Both the position numbers and the translations under genes were made by a program. 9,933 nt of DNA from Actinomycetes bacterium (GTDB taxonomy: Bacteria > Actinomycetota > Actinomycetes > Propionibacteriales > Nocardioidaceae): assembly GCA_029779385.1 (NCBI GenBank), contig JAKPAQ010000570.1, forward strand, positions 1 through 9,933, read 5' to 3'. Below, one piece after another: positions 8,305-9,933 of the stretch; position 1 is the stretch's first letter, and every line of letters starts with the position of its first letter. Below the pieces are notes generated by a model, which was given only the letters and a program-made list of their open reading frames with translations, had not been told where the DNA came from and did no database searches.

Positions 8305-8337
8305 CCGGTTCACGGCGCGCGCCGCGTGCTGACCCGG
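8305..8337 (+). promoter_or_regulatory. GC-rich structured leader of rpmE, possible L31 autoregulatory element
   Basis: CCGG at 8305-8308 can pair with CCGG at 8334-8337. Inside, CACG (8311-8314) can pair with CGTG (8325-8328), or the perfect 12-bp palindrome at 8313-8324 can fold on itself. The fold ends 7 nt before the Shine-Dalgarno GAGAGGA (8345-8351). Leaders for ribosomal protein L31 have been described in several phyla, including Actinobacteria, as far as I recall. Membership here is untested, and high GC makes chance folding easy. Confidence 0.4.
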
Positions 8338-8355
8338 CGACCACGAGAGGACACC

Positions 8356-8562
8356 ATGAAGAAGGACATTCACCCCGAATACGTCGTTACGCAGGTCTCT
8401 TGCACTTGCGGAAACACGTTCGAGACCCGCAGCACCGCTATCGAAGGCGTTCTTCGCGCGGACGTGTGCTCGGCCTGCCACCCGTTCTACACCGGTAAGC
8501 AGAAGATTCTTGATACCGGCGGACGCGTTGCTCGCTTCCAGAAGCGGTACGGCAAGAACTAG
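8356..8562 (+). CDS. rpmE: 50S ribosomal protein bL31, zinc-binding form
   Basis: Small protein of the large ribosomal subunit that contributes to the bridge with the 30S head. The 68 residues include the zinc ligands of the C+ type: C16 and C18 in SCTCGN, and C38 and C41 in DVCSACH. They end with the family signature [25 protein letters not shown]. In many bacteria the zinc-free paralogue is induced in zinc limitation and replaces this form; no paralogue lies in this window. The ATG at 8356 follows GAGAGGA by 4 nt. An in-frame ATG at 8239 lies upstream of the predicted promoter and is not used. It precedes prfA, as in other Actinobacteria. Confidence 0.97.
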   Translation: MKKDIHPEYVVTQVSCTCGNTFETRSTAIEGVLRADVCSACHPFYTGKQKILDTGGRVARFQKRYGKN

Positions 8563-8570
8563 TTTTATCG

Positions 8571-8607
8571 CGGCGCCGGTCATCTCCACTCGGAGTGACC
8601 GGCGCCG
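8571..8607. terminator. Hairpin between rpmE and prfA, possible terminator or attenuator
   Basis: A 12-bp G:C-rich stem (8571-8582 with 8596-8607, including GGCGCCGGTCA and its complement) is extended by CTCC/GGAG (8584-8587 with 8592-8595) past one bulged T, with an ACTC loop. It begins 9 nt after the rpmE stop. No T-run follows, so it would be a U-less terminator or a processing/stability element that uncouples the high expression of L31 from prfA. No convincing promoter is seen between it and prfA. Confidence 0.6.
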
Positions 8608-8646
8608 TTGTCATGACCGCGAACTTTTACCTCTGGAGGTCGAGCG

Positions 8647-9711
8647 ATGTTCGAAGCCGTCGAGTCATTGATCGGTGAGCACGGCCAAGTCGAGGAACAG
8701 TTGGCAGACCCCAGCGTGCACGCTGATCCGCGGCTGGCGAAGAAGCTTGGCCGCAGATATGCCGAGCTGAACTCGATCATCCGCGCCTACCACGACTGGC
8801 AGGGGGCGACCGCTGATTTGGTGGCGGCCCAAGAGCTCCACATGGACGACGAAGCGGCCGAACTCGAACTGCAGATCCCGCAGTTGGCTTCGCGACTCGA
8901 GGGGCTGCTGGTGCCCCGCGACGAGGCCGACGACAAGGACGTCATCCTCGAAATCAAGGGTGGCGAAGGTGGCGACGAGTCCGCATTGTTCGCCGCCGAC
9001 CTGCTGCGAATGTACGAACGGTTCGCTGAACGGCACGCCTTCAAAGTCGAGATTCTCGATTCAACCGAAACCCCGCTGGGTGGCTTCAAGTCCGTCACGG
9101 CGGCAGTCAAGGCCAAGTCAGGCGTCGAGCCTGGTCAGGCGCCATACGCATTGTTGAAGTTCGAGGGCGGCGTCCATCGCGTCCAACGGGTTCCCGTCAC
9201 CGAGTCGCAGGGGCGGATCCACACCTCGGCGGCAGGTGTTCTGGTGCTGCCCGAGGCCGAAGACGTAGATATCGAACTGAACGAAAACGACCTGCGCATC
9301 GACGTGTTCCGGTCCTCGGGGCCAGGTGGCCAGAGCGTAAACACCACCGATTCGGCCGTGCGGATCACGCACTTGCCAACCGGGATTGTGGTCAGTTGCC
9401 AAAACGAAAAGTCCCAGTTGCAGAACAAAGACCAGGCGATGCGGATTTTGCGCTCGCGACTTCTCGATGCGGCTCAGGCTCAAGCCGATGCCGATGCGGC
9501 CGATGCTCGCCGTTCGCAGGTTCGCACCGTCGACCGGTCAGAGAGAATTCGAACCTACAACTTCCCCGAGAACCGGATCTCTGATCACCGGACCGGCTTC
9601 AAGGCCTACAACTTGGATCAAGTGATTGACGGCGCCTTGGACGACGTCATCGCTTCGCTGGTCGAAGCTGACTTGGCCGAGAGATTGGCTGCGCTGGAGT
9701 CGCCGAAATGA
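8647..9711 (+). CDS. prfA: Peptide chain release factor 1
   Basis: Class I release factor that reads UAA and UAG in the ribosomal A site and triggers peptide release. The 354 residues are normal for RF1. Seen: an N-terminal helical domain (1-90); the conserved [14 protein letters not shown] at 103-116; the stop-codon tripeptide PVT at 183-185 that marks RF1 (RF2 would have SPF); the catalytic GGQ at 227-229 in [11 protein letters not shown]; and the C-terminal [19 protein letters not shown] at 8635-8639 lies 7 nt before the ATG and supports this start. The stop overlaps prmC by ATGA. That pairing is widespread and meaningful, because PrmC methylates the glutamine of this GGQ. Confidence 0.98.
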   Translation: MFEAVESLIGEHGQVEEQLADPSVHADPRLAKKLGRRYAELNSIIRAYHDWQGATADLVAAQELHMDDEAAELELQIPQLASRLEGLLVPRDEADDKDVILEIKGGEGGDESALFAADLLRMYERFAERHAFKVEILDSTETPLGGFKSVTAAVKAKSGVEPGQAPYALLKFEGGVHRVQRVPVTESQGRIHTSAAGVLVLPEAEDVDIELNENDLRIDVFRSSGPGGQSVNTTDSAVRITHLPTGIVVSCQNEKSQLQNKDQAMRILRSRLLDAAQAQADADAADARRSQVRTVDRSERIRTYNFPENRISDHRTGFKAYNLDQVIDGALDDVIASLVEADLAERLAALESPK

Positions 9712-9933
9712 GCACTCGCAAACTGCTCGAGGACGCAGCAGAGACGCTCGAGGCTGCCGGCGTTTCTTCGCCTAGGCACGACGCCGAGGTTTTACTCAGC
9801 CACGTGACCGGCACCCCGCGGTCGTTGTTGACGCTGACTGTTCGCGCCGATGACGCCCAGCGCCAGGTTTTCCAAGAGATGATCGCAGCTAGGGCAGCTC
9901 GGGTGCCGCTGCAGCATCTAACGGGTTCGGCCG
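9708..9933 (+). CDS. prmC: Release factor glutamine methyltransferase, N-terminal part (3' end outside window)
   Basis: SAM-dependent enzyme (PrmC/HemK) that N5-methylates the glutamine of the GGQ motif of release factors. Only the first 75 residues are present. They start [18 protein letters not shown], include [15 protein letters not shown] and end [10 protein letters not shown], which matches the N-terminal helical domain that binds the release factor. The catalytic domain with NPPY lies beyond the window. The ATG overlaps the prfA stop (ATGA), and CTGGAG at 9694-9699 is a fair Shine-Dalgarno 8 nt upstream. The identification rests on the N-terminal pattern and the position after prfA. Confidence 0.9.
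   Translation, partial: MSTRKLLEDAAETLEAAGVSSPRHDAEVLLSHVTGTPRSLLTLTVRADDAQRQVFQEMIAARAARVPLQHLTGSA

Noticed and set aside
8239..8355. N-terminal extension of bL31 from an ATG at 8239
   Set aside because: The ATG lies upstream of the predicted promoter, and bL31 begins MKKDIHP at 8356 with a good Shine-Dalgarno.
7224..8355. Mobile element carrying gpx and the membrane protein
   Set aside because: No transposase, terminal inverted repeats, target duplication or tRNA attachment site is visible at either edge.

Overview
The window is a stretch of actinobacterial chromosome. Base composition is high-GC, roughly 60% by eye. The order argS-lysA-hom-thrC-thrB-rho-...-rpmE-prfA-prmC is the conserved arrangement of many Actinomycetes, including Mycobacterium tuberculosis. 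The proteins look actinobacterial: LysA has the family's N-terminal extension, Rho has a long Asn/Gln/Arg-rich insert, and L31 is the zinc-binding form. I cannot place the genus. No mobile element, tRNA, rRNA or CRISPR array is visible.

Layout. (1) Positions 2-622 hold the 3' third of argS, with lysA starting 2 nt after it (625-2019). (2) A 67-nt gap carries a likely leaderless promoter for hom (2087-3394). Hom, thrC and thrB are joined by 1-nt and 4-nt overlaps and form one threonine operon from aspartate semialdehyde. Together with lysA they supply lysine and threonine. (3) rho (5484-7223) has its own extended -10 promoter and a leader of about 130 nt. The leader holds a C-rich, G-poor tract, a possible 26-codon upstream ORF that overlaps the rho start by 4 nt (GTGA), and a 7-bp hairpin against the Shine-Dalgarno. 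rho ends in a 22-bp intrinsic terminator. (4) Between rho and rpmE, adjacent in M. tuberculosis, sit a glutathione-peroxidase-family gene (7296-7784) and a convergent two-helix membrane protein (8202-7786, minus). (5) rpmE (8356-8562) has a sigma-70-like promoter overlapped by a perfect inverted repeat, then a GC-rich structured leader. (6) prfA (8647-9711) overlaps prmC (9708 to the window end) by ATGA. PrmC methylates the GGQ motif of the release factor that prfA encodes.

No gene-free stretch exceeds 160 bases. The points most worth a second look are the rho leader (a candidate autoregulatory device resembling E. coli rhoL in design), the 54-bp tandem duplication inside rho, three apparently leaderless genes, the operator-like palindrome and folded leader of rpmE, and the terminator/promoter overlap between rho and gpx. 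I see no evidence for a wholly new multi-gene system.
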